Source: Segniliparus rugosus ATCC BAA-974
GTDB lineage: Bacteria; Actinomycetota; Actinomycetes; Mycobacteriales; Mycobacteriaceae
Reading direction: 5' to 3'
DNA: 64,000 bases
NCBI RefSeq assembly: GCF_000185725.2
Contig: NZ_KI391953.1
Location: forward strand, 310,001 to 374,000
The notes below the pieces were generated by a model, which saw only the letters and a program-made list of their open reading frames with translations, was not told the DNA's origin and ran no database searches. Every line of letters starts with the position of its first letter. Positions within the stretch are counted from its first letter, which is position 1. Below, one piece after another: positions 1-8,893 of the stretch. A program made the position numbers and the translations under genes.

Positions 1-1
1 G

Positions 2-340
2 ATTAAGAAGGCCGAGGACACGACAACGAGATTTGGAGCTGCGTCCGCAGGGGATGAGCAGCACCCGAATACAAACTGGGATGACCCAGACCATTGGTTC
101 GCAGATATGGCGAATGACGCAGGCATTATTTTTGGCTACGCGGCGGACACATTGCAGGGGCAGATCACCTCATCGTTGCCCGCCGATCTGAGCGAGAAGG
201 CAAAAGCATTGGTCGCCTCCATGCGGAGACTGAGCGATCTGTACGCCAAGCATTCGGCTGTGCGAGATATCAAATCAGAGACCCTTGGCAACTACGCTTC
301 AAGTGCTGATGCTATTGACAAGCTATGCGGTATTTCTTAG
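2..340 (+). CDS. Partial small helical hypothetical protein (5' end outside window)
   Basis: The reading frame is open from the first bases of the window, so the real start lies upstream and only the C-terminal 112 residues are visible. They look helical and soluble, with no membrane segment, and end in ...DAIDKLCGIS. I do not recognise the family. The position just upstream of a Gly/His/Pro-rich large protein would fit a small partner protein of a secretion-associated locus, but that is inference only. Codon use is noticeably less GC-biased than in genes after about position 900. Confidence 0.5.
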   Translation: MKKAEDTTTRFGAASAGDEQHPNTNWDDPDHWFADMANDAGIIFGYAADTLQGQITSSLPADLSEKAKALVASMRRLSDLYAKHSAVRDIKSETLGNYASSADAIDKLCGIS

Positions 341-442
341 CTTCTGATAGGATCGGCCCGTACGACTTTGGATGCTGAGAAGTCGCCAGTATTGCGTATG
401 CAATTGCAGCTTAGGGGCTGGGATCGAGACTAAGGAGCGGCG

Positions 443-2812
443 ATGTCAGGTCACGGTGGAGGCATAACTCCTGCCAAATCTCAGGCGGGTGGAGGGGGAA
501 CAGTTACCGCGATCAGCGCTGATGCTGAGGGACGGAACGCGAACTGGGCGTTGAATCCGACTAAGGGGATTGGCGGCCATGGCCAGGGCGTAAAACCAGC
601 GAAGGATCGAGAGGCAGACGCTGCTGAAGCCTCTTCCAAAGGGCATGGTAAGGGCGTTGCTCCGGCGCATGATCAAGAGGCAGGCGGCGCTCCTTCGCCC
701 GTCGCCCCCGCGGCGGCGAAGCCCGCCCAAGACAGCAACTACGTCACAGCTTCGACCTATGAGTTCGCCCCGACGACAACGCAGGGCGTTGCAGAGCAAG
801 CGACCCTGAGGCAAGAGTCCCCGACAGGGGGCTATCGGCAAGAAATGGCCAACTTCGGGCAGTTCTCGTCGGCTCCGTCTTTCAACGTTCCATCCGCGCC
901 GTCGGCTCCCGCTCCTTCGTCCGCTGGGTTCCGGTCCTCGGGTCCGACCGGCGGCCCGGCTGGCGCGAACTCGCTGATGAGCAATGTGGGCGGGCCTGCT
1001 GCGAACGCGCTCGGGCAGCAGCCTGCGAACCTCAACGCGATCCAAGGCGCGGAGGCCGCGAAGCAAGCTTCGGTCGCCCCGCAGCAAGGATCCGGGCTGA
1101 GCCAGGCCCCGCAGCAGCAGGCGACCCCGGTGGCGCAGACGCACAACGCGCCACCGCCGTCCGCCCCCGCGCAGCAGGCTCCTGCCGCCCAGCCTGTGCA
1201 GACGGCGCAGCAGTCGGTCGCGGCGCCGTCCGCCGCGACGGCTCCGATGTCGCCTGGCATCCGCGAGGGCGCGCTCCCGCTGCACCAGCAGCCCGCGTCG
1301 ACCGGCTACCAGGCGATCTCGTCGCAGACGACGCCCCCGGCTCCGCCTGTGCAGCCGGGCTACCAGCAGGTCGCCAGGGGCGTGGACCCGGTGACCGGCT
1401 CGTACGCGAACACGCAGGTGCAGGGCGCGAACCCGTACCCGGTGCCGACGCAGGCGCAGGTGTTCCCGTGGCAGGACCGCGACCGCCGGCGCGGGTTTTT
1501 GACCGGCGCGCAGTCGGTCGCGGCGTGGTGGGACGAGGCGGTGCGGATGCTGCTCAAGGGCAGGCGCATGCGCGGGGACGACGACGGCTCGATGCTCTCG
1601 CGCGTCGCGCGGCTGCTGGTGGCGCCACCCGCCGACGGCGCGCCCGGCTGGGGCTTGATGGACGGCGCGCTGTCCCCGGAGTACGCGTTCGTGTTCGCCC
1701 GGCACGTGGAGCTGGGGCCGGTCTGGTACTTCACGTCCAACCAGGGCCCGCAGCTCGCCCCGCTCGCCCAGGACGGCGTGCCGACCGAGGTCAGGCCCGC
1801 TCTGGAGTCGTGGGAGGGTGACCGGGCGGAGGCGCTGACGCTGTTCGGGCGGTCCGAGTCCGCGGCGCTGGCCGCGGTCCGGTTCGCGGAGGGCATGCAG
1901 CGGCTGAAGAGGCTCGACCAGGTCTACGCGGTGGTCACGACGGAGAAGCTGGGGCTGGACGTCCGCGCCCAGGCTTCGCGGCTGAACGCGAACGTGGCGC
2001 TGTCCGAGGACGAGCACCTCGCGGAGACGGTCGTGCTGGACCTGCCGACGGCGACGGCTTCCGTGCCCGGCTTCCAGACGATGAAGCTGGGCGAGACGGC
2101 GTGGGCGCATCCGCTCGCGTCGGCGAACCGGAGCCTCTACAACCGGCTGGACCGGCTCGTGAACGCGATCCCGGAGAACGGCGAGCAGGGCTGGGGCGCG
2201 CCGCAATGGCGGGCCAACGCGCTGAGCTGGCTGGGTACGGTGTGGATCGAGGCGGCGTTGCGCTCCGCTCCGTCGCAGTGGTCCGCCGGGGCGGTCGGCT
2301 GGGGCGCGTTCGTCGCGGCGGTGGCGGACTCGCTCGCGAAGGTGGCCCCCGGCGGGGTGCCCAGGCCCGAGGTGGACACGTTGTGGCAGGCGTTCGACCG
2401 GGACGCGAAGGCGTACGCGCCGATGACCTTGCGCTCGGCGCGGGCGTGGCTGATCGGCGACGTCGCCGGGGTGCCTGAGCAGGAGCGCTGGCAGTTGGAG
2501 GCCGCGTTGAGCCCGGAGCAGACGCATATCCGGCACAGCCGCGCGGAGTCCACCTTCGACGTCGCGTGGCAGGTGGTCCTCGCGTGGCAGGCCGCGCGGG
2601 TGGTCGGCACGAAGGCGTGGGGCGCGGAGGGCAACCCCCCGCAGCACCCGCAGGCGTGGCTCCACGACCTGGGCTACCTCGTGCACAAGCTCAACACGAG
2701 CAGCATCGCGGTCGAAGCCCTCGACCAGCTCGACCGCTTCGAGGCGTGGGCGAAGGCGTACGACCCCTACGGCGCGGCCACGATGCCGGACGTGCGCCGC
2801 TCCACCACCTAG
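443..2812 (+). CDS. Large Pro/Ala/Gln-rich protein with N-terminal GHGxG repeats and a conserved C-terminal region
   Basis: A 789-residue protein with no signal peptide or membrane segment. Residues 1-80 carry three copies of a GHGxGxxPA motif (3-12, 45-54, 67-76). Residues ~80-345 are low-complexity Pro/Ala/Gln/Ser, and residues ~350-789 form a Trp-rich globular region. The architecture (disordered Pro/Ala linker plus a C-terminal region of about 400 residues) resembles large mycobacterial proteins of the Rv2082/Rv3899c kind found near type VII secretion or toxin loci. That assignment is from memory and weak. An AGGAG-type site lies 5-8 bases before the ATG. The gene is followed 35 bases later by another hypothetical, probably co-transcribed. 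Confidence 0.8.
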   Translation: MSGHGGGITPAKSQAGGGGTVTAISADAEGRNANWALNPTKGIGGHGQGVKPAKDREADAAEASSKGHGKGVAPAHDQEAGGAPSPVAPAAAKPAQDSNYVTASTYEFAPTTTQGVAEQATLRQESPTGGYRQEMANFGQFSSAPSFNVPSAPSAPAPSSAGFRSSGPTGGPAGANSLMSNVGGPAANALGQQPANLNAIQGAEAAKQASVAPQQGSGLSQAPQQQATPVAQTHNAPPPSAPAQQAPAAQPVQTAQQSVAAPSAATAPMSPGIREGALPLHQQPASTGYQAISSQTTPPAPPVQPGYQQVARGVDPVTGSYANTQVQGANPYPVPTQAQVFPWQDRDRRRGFLTGAQSVAAWWDEAVRMLLKGRRMRGDDDGSMLSRVARLLVAPPADGAPGWGLMDGALSPEYAFVFARHVELGPVWYFTSNQGPQLAPLAQDGVPTEVRPALESWEGDRAEALTLFGRSESAALAAVRFAEGMQRLKRLDQVYAVVTTEKLGLDVRAQASRLNANVALSEDEHLAETVVLDLPTATASVPGFQTMKLGETAWAHPLASANRSLYNRLDRLVNAIPENGEQGWGAPQWRANALSWLGTVWIEAALRSAPSQWSAGAVGWGAFVAAVADSLAKVAPGGVPRPEVDTLWQAFDRDAKAYAPMTLRSARAWLIGDVAGVPEQERWQLEAALSPEQTHIRHSRAESTFDVAWQVVLAWQAARVVGTKAWGAEGNPPQHPQAWLHDLGYLVHKLNTSSIAVEALDQLDRFEAWAKAYDPYGAATMPDVRRSTT

Positions 2813-2847
2813 CCCCGAGCGCGTCGGCGGACCGAGAGGCTTGGAGC

Positions 2848-3567
2848 ATGGCGGAGGCTGTGCGGCCCGAGGCTCCGAGGCGGGGCGGCTTCGGATCGGG
2901 CGGCCCGGATCCCACGCCTGAGGAGAAGGCCGAGCGCGAGAGGAACTGCCTGACCGATTGGCGCGCGAAGAACCTCGGCACGTACGAGTTCGGCTCTCCT
3001 ACGTACTGGGAGATGCACGACTGGGCGATGACCTGGCGCGAGAACGTGGTGCCCCACGCGCGCGACTTTTGGGAGCGGTACGCGGCGCGGCGAGCAGCCC
3101 GCGCGCCGCTGTGGCTGCGAAGCCGGGAGGGGACGGGCGGTGCGGCCAGCCCGGAGCCGTCGACATTGCCGCCGTACGACTACAGCGGGGGGCGGGTCTG
3201 GTGTGAGGCGGAGAGCCTGCGCGTGTTGGACGCGGTGTTCCACGACGATCTCAAGGAGCCGACGGACAGCCGCTACCTGCGATTGCGCGTGGTGGGTGCG
3301 CTCACCCTCGCGTATGAGGAGACGGAGCTGTACTGGGAGCAGCGGCTCGCGGCGTTGGGCTGCGAAAGACGGCTGAGCTGGGAGGACATCCAGGCGCATA
3401 GCGCTGCGGCGCTGCGGCTGAGCGCGAGCTGCGTCGCGTTGATGGAGCGGCGGCACGAGCGCGCTGCGGCGCAGATGCGGGCGCTTGGCGGCGGAGCGAT
3501 CGCGGACTACGTCCAGTCCTGGCGCGAGCACACGCTGCTGGTGCGCAACGCGCGCTCGTGCCTGTGA
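2848..3567 (+). CDS. Hypothetical cytoplasmic protein, 239 aa
   Basis: The frame stays open further upstream inside the previous gene, but the ATG at 2848 is the first start after that gene's stop and gives a protein of normal composition. It is soluble, charged and rich in Trp, Arg and Glu, with a conserved-looking core around residues 36-60 (WRAKNLGTYEFGSPTYWEM) and a mainly helical second half. I see no known catalytic motif. Placement 35 bases after the large Pro/Ala-rich gene suggests one transcript and a shared role; function is unknown. Confidence 0.7.
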   Translation: MAEAVRPEAPRRGGFGSGGPDPTPEEKAERERNCLTDWRAKNLGTYEFGSPTYWEMHDWAMTWRENVVPHARDFWERYAARRAARAPLWLRSREGTGGAASPEPSTLPPYDYSGGRVWCEAESLRVLDAVFHDDLKEPTDSRYLRLRVVGALTLAYEETELYWEQRLAALGCERRLSWEDIQAHSAAALRLSASCVALMERRHERAAAQMRALGGGAIADYVQSWREHTLLVRNARSCL

Positions 3568-3588
3568 CGGGGGGCTCCGGCCCGTAAG

Positions 3589-3957
3589 ATGGGCGCCGTT
3601 ATGGTCGAAGAACAGGAACTGCAGGAACAGGAGCCTCAGGCTCAGGAGGAGTTCGAGGACGAGCCCATCGCCCCGGACATGATCCGAGTCGGTTTCGCGC
3701 TCGCGCTGTACTCGGCGGCGGTCACGGCGGTGGTGGTCCTCGCGGTGACGCGCGGGCTCTTGGACCTGCAAGTCATGTTCCCCTTGGGCATCGTCCTCGC
3801 GCTGGTCGTGAACGTCGGCGTGGTCGCGGGCGTGATGCCCGCGATGCAGGTCTGGCGGCGGACGCCGGTGCTGCGCTGGCTGGTGTGGGGCAGTTGGGCG
3901 GGCGCGTTCGTCGGCTGGACGCTCGTGATCGTGCTGGAGATCCTCGACTCGTTCTGA
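3589..3957 (+). CDS. DUF2537-like small membrane protein
   Basis: A 122-residue protein with an acidic, Gln-rich cytoplasmic N-terminus (residues 1-30) followed by three hydrophobic helices at about 33-53, 63-83 and 95-118. It lies tail-to-tail with sepH. In mycobacteria a DUF2537 membrane protein (Rv0882, from memory) sits in the same convergent position beside the SepH gene Rv0883c, which supports the family call. Function unknown. The start could also be the ATG at 3601; neither has a strong ribosome-binding site. Confidence 0.75.
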   Translation: MGAVMVEEQELQEQEPQAQEEFEDEPIAPDMIRVGFALALYSAAVTAVVVLAVTRGLLDLQVMFPLGIVLALVVNVGVVAGVMPAMQVWRRTPVLRWLVWGSWAGAFVGWTLVIVLEILDSF

Positions 3958-3991
3958 GCGGCCTCGGACGGCGGCCTGCGAGGCCTCGGCT

Positions 3992-4756
3992 TCAGCTGCC
4001 GGAACGGACGCCGAGCAGCACTTCGTCCCACGACGGCAGCGCGGGCTTGCCTCGGCCCTTCTTGCCTGCGGGATGGTTGTCGGCGGGCGGGTGCTCGAGC
4101 GCCGGGGCCTCAGGCTGGGCGGGCGCTTCGGGCGAGGCCTGCGGCTGCTCGGCCTTGTGCGGGGCGACCGCGCGCAACGCGGGAGCCTTCTCCGGTTCGA
4201 GGATCTCGGCCGCGTGGTCGTCGAGCGCGGTCACGGTCCCGCCGTGCGGTCCGGGGAAGAACTGCCAATGCGCGGCGTTGTGCGAGCGCCCGACTTTCCA
4301 GCGCAGCTGCACCACCCACACGCCGTCGCGCCGCCACGCGTCCCAATGCGCGGCCTCCGGGTCGTGGCCGAGGCTGACGAGCCGGGCGGCGACGAGCTGG
4401 CCGAGGCTTTGCGTGTGGTCCGAGCGGGACGGGTAGGCGGAGGCGGCGAGCCCGGCGACGCGGGAGCGCTCCAACAGCACCGGCCCCGCGAAGCGGCGGA
4501 CCCGCTCGACCGCGACGTCCGAGTTCGCGGCGACCTGCTCCACGGTGGCTCCGGCGCGGATCCTGGCTTGGATGTCGCGGGGCGAGAGCATGCCCTCTGC
4601 CTGCATGTGGAGCTGTCCGAGCTTGGGGCGGTCCCCGTTCGCGGCCGCGCGCAAAGTCGCGTCCGCCGGCACCGAGAACTGCTCCCCGTCGTGGGCGTCC
4701 TCGAGCAGCACGTTCTCCCCGCCTGGTTCGAGGCCGACCACCCGCAACGCGCGCAT
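3992..4756 (-). CDS. sepH: Septation protein SepH (DUF3071)
   Basis: A 254-residue protein of the SepH family. SepH binds FtsZ and promotes its assembly at division sites in actinobacteria. The N-terminal domain (about residues 1-170) is conserved and contains a helix-turn-helix-like segment at about 57-90 (LSPRDIQARIRAGATVEQVA). The segment HWDAWRRDGVWVVQLRW (137-153) is typical of the family. Residues from about 185 are a Pro/Ala/Glu-rich disordered tail, also typical. A GAGGAGG site four bases upstream of the ATG fixes the start. Convergent with the DUF2537-like gene, as in mycobacteria. Confidence 0.92.
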   Translation of the reverse strand: MRALRVVGLEPGGENVLLEDAHDGEQFSVPADATLRAAANGDRPKLGQLHMQAEGMLSPRDIQARIRAGATVEQVAANSDVAVERVRRFAGPVLLERSRVAGLAASAYPSRSDHTQSLGQLVAARLVSLGHDPEAAHWDAWRRDGVWVVQLRWKVGRSHNAAHWQFFPGPHGGTVTALDDHAAEILEPEKAPALRAVAPHKAEQPQASPEAPAQPEAPALEHPPADNHPAGKKGRGKPALPSWDEVLLGVRSGS

Positions 4757-4875
4757 ATCGCCTCCTCAGGTGTCGTTCGGCTTGTCGATGAATCCGCCTC
4801 ACGGACTCATCTCGACAGAGTAACGCTTCGGTGATCGGATACTCCGCAGACACGCGGAGGGGCGGGATTCGCGGT

Positions 4876-5325
4876 CTAAGGCGCTTGCTCGTCCCGCGCG
4901 AGGTCGTCGCGCAGGCCGGCGAGCCGGGCCGCGGCGGCTTGGCGCAGCGCTTCCTGCTGGGCCGCTTCGTCGGCGGCGGGGTCCGGTCGGGCGAATGCCT
5001 CTTCTGCGCCGAGGCTCGCGGCGATCCGCTGGCGGACGTAGTCGAGGGTGGGGAAGCCGTCCGGGGTGTAACCGTCTGCGACGTGCGGGTTCGCCGTAGG
5101 ATCCGGCTCGGGGCCCGCCGTCCCGGCTTCGACTATTTCTGCTTCGAAGACCTCGGAAAGTTCAGATGGTTCGGGTAAAGTGTCCAGTTCGCGCGCGGGT
5201 CCGCCCTCCCCGGCGTTCGCCGTCGCGCGCAACGGGCCGCCCGGACTGCTTTCGGCTTCACAACCGGACAAGCGGTTCTCCTGTTCGCAGCGGGCCAGAA
5301 CGCGGCTCGCGCAAACTCGGACCAC
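4876..5325 (-). CDS. Hypothetical acidic protein, 149 aa
   Basis: Starts at a GTG preceded by GGAG at a five-base spacing. The first 40 residues are Cys/Arg-rich and poorly protein-like, while the remainder is coherent: an acidic linker, the segment ADGYTPDGFPTLDYVRQRI (about 83-101), and a charged Ala/Glu/Arg helix to the end. The distinctive ADGYTPDGFPT segment suggests a conserved family, but I cannot name it. It is divergent from the DUF3152 gene, with starts only 37 bases apart, so the two promoters probably overlap. The true start may lie further inside. Confidence 0.55.
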   Translation of the reverse strand: MVRVCASRVLARCEQENRLSGCEAESSPGGPLRATANAGEGGPARELDTLPEPSELSEVFEAEIVEAGTAGPEPDPTANPHVADGYTPDGFPTLDYVRQRIAASLGAEEAFARPDPAADEAAQQEALRQAAAARLAGLRDDLARDEQAP

Positions 5326-5362
5326 GCGGTCTCCATAGTACTACCGAGGGAAAAAGTGTGAG

Positions 5363-6526
5363 ATGCTGGAGCGTATGACCTGGACCGGTTCTCCGGAGTA
5401 CCGGCCCTCGCCGATCAGTGGGTGGGGGACGGAGCCTGCTCCTTACGACCAGTCGGCTCCGCCGCCGCGCAAGCCACTTGTGAAGGCTCCGCTGCGGGCC
5501 CGGATGGATCCGGCGGGCCTGGAGACCAGGGTGGACCGGGGAACGGGGCGGGCGCGCCAGGCCCGGCGCAAGCAGGGCTGGTTCGGCAGGGTGATGCGGC
5601 TCTACGGGTGGCGGGTGTACATGATCCCGGTGCTCGCGGTGATCACCTCGCTGCTGGCGGTGGACGGGTTCCGCCATCACAACACGAGCGCCGCTGAGAC
5701 CGCGTCGACGGCACGGCGGCACGACGGGCACGCCTTCGGCGAGAAGAGCAAGGGCATCGGCATCCCGATCGGCAATACGCTCTCGGACCGGACGAAGAAG
5801 AGCGGGGCTTTGCCGGAAGGCATCGCGTTCACCCAGGCGGGGCAGGGGACGTGGGGAGTCGTGTCCGGCCCCGGCGACCGGTACGGCCCCGGCGACGCGA
5901 AAAAGTTCTTCCGCTACACCGTCGAGGTGGAGAACGGCCTTGACCTGGGCCCGCTGATGGGGGTGGACGGTTTCTCCTCCGGGGTGGACAGCACGCTGCG
6001 CGATCCGCACAGCTGGATCGGGGGGACGGATCAGATCCCGGGCAGCGAGGGGGACACCTACGCGTTCCAGCGGGTCTCCTCGCCCGAGGAGATCAGCGCG
6101 GCGGAGTCCGCCGCGGACGCGGTCGACAAGTATCACAGCGGCGTCGGCCCGATCGGTTTCTTCCGTATCTCGCTCACGTCCCCGGAGACCACCCGGCAGG
6201 AGTGCGGCTACGACATCCAGCTGGAGACCTCCTGCTACAAGCCGGAAGACCGGCGCGTTGTGCTGAATTTCGCGCGCTGGGTCCGGGGCGCTATCGCCTT
6301 TAGCGGGGATCGGATCGAATACCGCAAGTACATGGTGAACCACGAGGTGGGGCACGCCATCGGCCATCCGAACCACCAGCCCTGCTATACGGACGGCTCG
6401 CTGGCCCCGATCATGATGCAGCAGTCGTTCGGGGTGGCGAACAACGACATCGCCGACCTGGACCCCGCTGGCGTCGTGCCGCCGGACGGGAAAGTGTGCA
6501 AGCCGAATGCCTGGCCCTACCCGTAA
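5363..6526 (+). CDS. DUF3152 zinc-metalloprotease-like membrane-anchored protein
   Basis: 387 residues: a basic, Pro-rich cytoplasmic N-terminus (1-82), one membrane anchor (about 86-101) and an extracytoplasmic domain ending in a metzincin-like site, HEVGHAIGHPNH at 327-338, followed by a Met-turn-like PIMMQQS. Family members usually read HExxHxxGxxH; here the third histidine is one residue late (H338) unless H335 serves. Cysteines at 281, 291, 341 and near the C-terminus probably form disulfides. As in M. tuberculosis (Rv3207c-Rv3206c) it lies directly upstream of moeZ. Substrate unknown. Start chosen for GAGGG 12 bases upstream; an ATG at 5375 is an alternative. Confidence 0.88.
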   Translation: MLERMTWTGSPEYRPSPISGWGTEPAPYDQSAPPPRKPLVKAPLRARMDPAGLETRVDRGTGRARQARRKQGWFGRVMRLYGWRVYMIPVLAVITSLLAVDGFRHHNTSAAETASTARRHDGHAFGEKSKGIGIPIGNTLSDRTKKSGALPEGIAFTQAGQGTWGVVSGPGDRYGPGDAKKFFRYTVEVENGLDLGPLMGVDGFSSGVDSTLRDPHSWIGGTDQIPGSEGDTYAFQRVSSPEEISAAESAADAVDKYHSGVGPIGFFRISLTSPETTRQECGYDIQLETSCYKPEDRRVVLNFARWVRGAIAFSGDRIEYRKYMVNHEVGHAIGHPNHQPCYTDGSLAPIMMQQSFGVANNDIADLDPAGVVPPDGKVCKPNAWPYP

Positions 6527-6600
6527 GCCGCAGGGGCCGCGCGGGGGTGAGGAAGAACCGGGGATGAGGAAGAACGCGTCGGCGCGACTATCCTGAGAGG

Positions 6601-7740
6601 ATGCCGTCGCTCCCGCCGTTGGTCCCGCCTGCCGCCGAGCTCACGCCCGCCGAGCGGGAGCGGTATTCGCGGCAGACCATCCTCCCAGAGCTCGGCGAGG
6701 ACGGCCAGCTCCGGTTGAAGAACGCGAGGGCGCTCGTCATCGGCGCGGGCGGGCTCGGCTCGCCCGTCCTGCTGTATTTGGCGGCGGCCGGGGTCGGGAC
6801 GATCGCAGTGGTGGATTTCGACGAGGTCGAGCTTTCGAACCTCGGGCGCCAGATCTTGCACGGCCAGGGGGACGTCGGCAGGCTGAAGACGCAGAGCGCC
6901 GCCGACCGGATCGCGGACCTCGGCCCGCAGACGCGCGTCGAGCAGATCCGGGAGCAGCTGACCTCGGAGAACGCGGCGGACCTTTTCCGGAAATACGACC
7001 TGGTGATCGACGGTTCGGACAATTTCGCCACCCGGTACGTTGCGAACGACGCCGCCGCGCGGACAGGCAAGCCGTACGTGTGGGGCTCGATCCACCGGTT
7101 CGCGGGCCAAGTGTCGGTGTTCTGGGCGGCGGCTCCGGACGGCAGGGGGATCGACTACCGGGATCTCTACCCCGAGCCGCCCGCAGAGGGCTCCGTGCCG
7201 AACTGCGCCGAAGGGGGCGTGCTCGGCGTGGTCTGCGGCGTGGTCGGCTCGCTCATGGCGGCGGAGGCCGTCAAGCTGATCACCGGAGTCGGCGAGCCGC
7301 TGCTCGGCACGCTGCTGCTCTACGACGCGCTCACCGGCCGCACTCGGACGGTCGCGGTGCGCCGAGACCCGGACCGGGCCCCGGTCGCCCTGGTGGAACC
7401 CGTCGCGGCGCTGCCGCCCCGGCCAGCGCCGCCGCGTTCGTTGCGGCCGGGGGAGCTGGCGGAGCTGCTCTCCGGCGAACGCCCGCCCACGCTCGTGGAC
7501 GTCCGCGAGGACTCGGAATGGGCGCGCGGCCACATCGCGGGGGCGAAGCACATCCCGCTCGGGCGGATCGAGGCGGCGGCCAAGGCGGGCGAGATCCCCG
7601 CCGGCCGCATGGTCGTGGTCTACTGCGCGCTCGGACCCCGCTCGGCCCACGCGGCGCGGCTGCTCAAAGCTTCCGGCGTGGACGACGTCGGCGAGCTGAA
7701 GGGCGGCCTCGCCGCCTGGGAGGCCGCGCAATCGGGCTGA
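6601..7740 (+). CDS. moeZ: Molybdopterin/thiocarboxylate adenylyltransferase-sulfurtransferase MoeZ
   Basis: 379 residues with a ThiF/MoeB/E1-like domain (about 15-265) and a C-terminal rhodanese domain (about 280-378). The ATP-binding loop GAGGLGSP is at 48-55 and the conserved cysteine in NCAEGGVLG is C202. The rhodanese persulfide cysteine is C342 in YCALGPRS. In mycobacteria MoeZ adenylates and sulfurates the C-termini of small sulfur carriers (CysO, MoaD-type), feeding cysteine and molybdopterin synthesis. Order DUF3152-moeZ-TIGR02569 protein is conserved with M. tuberculosis Rv3207c-Rv3205c. Confidence 0.95.
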   Translation: MPSLPPLVPPAAELTPAERERYSRQTILPELGEDGQLRLKNARALVIGAGGLGSPVLLYLAAAGVGTIAVVDFDEVELSNLGRQILHGQGDVGRLKTQSAADRIADLGPQTRVEQIREQLTSENAADLFRKYDLVIDGSDNFATRYVANDAAARTGKPYVWGSIHRFAGQVSVFWAAAPDGRGIDYRDLYPEPPAEGSVPNCAEGGVLGVVCGVVGSLMAAEAVKLITGVGEPLLGTLLLYDALTGRTRTVAVRRDPDRAPVALVEPVAALPPRPAPPRSLRPGELAELLSGERPPTLVDVREDSEWARGHIAGAKHIPLGRIEAAAKAGEIPAGRMVVVYCALGPRSAHAARLLKASGVDDVGELKGGLAAWEAAQSG

Positions 7741-7995
7741 GAGGGGCGGTCTGCGGCGCGGCGCTGACGGTGTGATGACAGTTTGCTAACACAATTCGTG
7801 TCTTCTTCCAGCGGGCGGACGCCGGGAGTACGGTCGATTCAGCGCGACGACTGCCCCGTATGTCGGAAGCGAATCGGGGCGCACTCTGAAGACAGCGTCG
7901 TCGAGACTGCGTCGTCGAAGCGCGTGATCGAGTAAAGACGTCCGTTCCGGAAGGTGGCGAATGATGCACAGGAGTCGCACAGTCGAGGTGGTCGG

Positions 7996-8868
7996 ATGAG
8001 CACGGCCTTCGAGCTCGACACCGTCTCGCCGCCCTCCCATGTGGTCTCGGCGTTCGGCCTGGAGTCCGCCGCCGTCGCCCCGCTCGGCTCCACCACGTTC
8101 CGATACGGCGACGTGGTGCTCTCCGCGGCGGGCGACCCCGCGCGCGCTGGGTGGTCCGCCAGAGTCCGCGAAACCCTCGCGCCCGCCGGGTTCCGGGTGG
8201 CGCGACCGGTGCGTTCGAGCGACGGGCGGTACGTCATCTCCGGCTGGCGCGCGGACATGCACGTCGAAGGCAGCGCGCAGCCGAGGTACGACGAGCTTGT
8301 CGCGGCTTCGATCCGGCTGCAGCCCGCGTTGGCGGGCTTGGCCCGCCCGCGCTTCCTCGTCGGACCGGTGGCGGTGCCGCTCATCGAGTCGGACGTGTAC
8401 CTCGTCGCGGACCGCGCGGCGTGGGAGCCCGACCCTTCCCGCTACCTCGCCGGGGCGGCGAACTGGCCGGGCGGTTCGGAGCTCGTCGAGCACCAAGACC
8501 AGGTCTTGGCCATGTTCCGGGCGCTGACCCCGTTGCGCGAGCCGGTGAACCTGCCGAACCAAGTGGTGCACGGCGACTTGCTGGCGACCGTTGTCTTCCA
8601 CGGCTCGGCGGATCCGGGCGTCACCGACCTCGTCCCGTACTGGCGGCCTGCGGTCTGGGGGACCGCGCTTGTCGTGGTCGACGCGCTCGTGTGGGGCGAC
8701 GCGGATCCGGCGTTGCCGGGCCGATGGGCGCACCTGCCCTCGTTCCCGCAGCTCATGCTGCGCGCGCTCTTGTTCCGGCTGGCAGTGCATCTGCTGCACC
8801 CGCTCGCGACCGAGGCGACGGGCAAGCGGCTGGGCCGGGCGGTGGACATCGTCCGCGCCTTCTTGTAA
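7996..8868 (+). CDS. TIGR02569-family actinobacterial protein
   Basis: 290 residues, starting at an ATG with GAGGTGG five bases upstream; the frame extends upstream but has no better start. The sequence matches my memory of the actinobacterial TIGR02569 family (Rv3205c), found beside moeZ. Its C-terminal half has a kinase-like VVHGDLLATVVFHG segment (about 189-202), reminiscent of the HGDLxxxN loop of aminoglycoside phosphotransferase-fold proteins, but the catalytic Asn is missing and no later DxE is obvious. Function unknown; a degenerate phosphotransferase fold is an inference. Confidence 0.85.
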   Translation: MSTAFELDTVSPPSHVVSAFGLESAAVAPLGSTTFRYGDVVLSAAGDPARAGWSARVRETLAPAGFRVARPVRSSDGRYVISGWRADMHVEGSAQPRYDELVAASIRLQPALAGLARPRFLVGPVAVPLIESDVYLVADRAAWEPDPSRYLAGAANWPGGSELVEHQDQVLAMFRALTPLREPVNLPNQVVHGDLLATVVFHGSADPGVTDLVPYWRPAVWGTALVVVDALVWGDADPALPGRWAHLPSFPQLMLRALLFRLAVHLLHPLATEATGKRLGRAVDIVRAFL

Positions 8869-8893
8869 CGCGGGCTGGGCCTGCTCCGAGCGT

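Noticed and set aside
446-2686. 746-codon minus-strand frame opposite the Pro/Ala-rich gene
   Set aside because: Arg/Pro/Leu-rich antisense artefact without start signals or domains.
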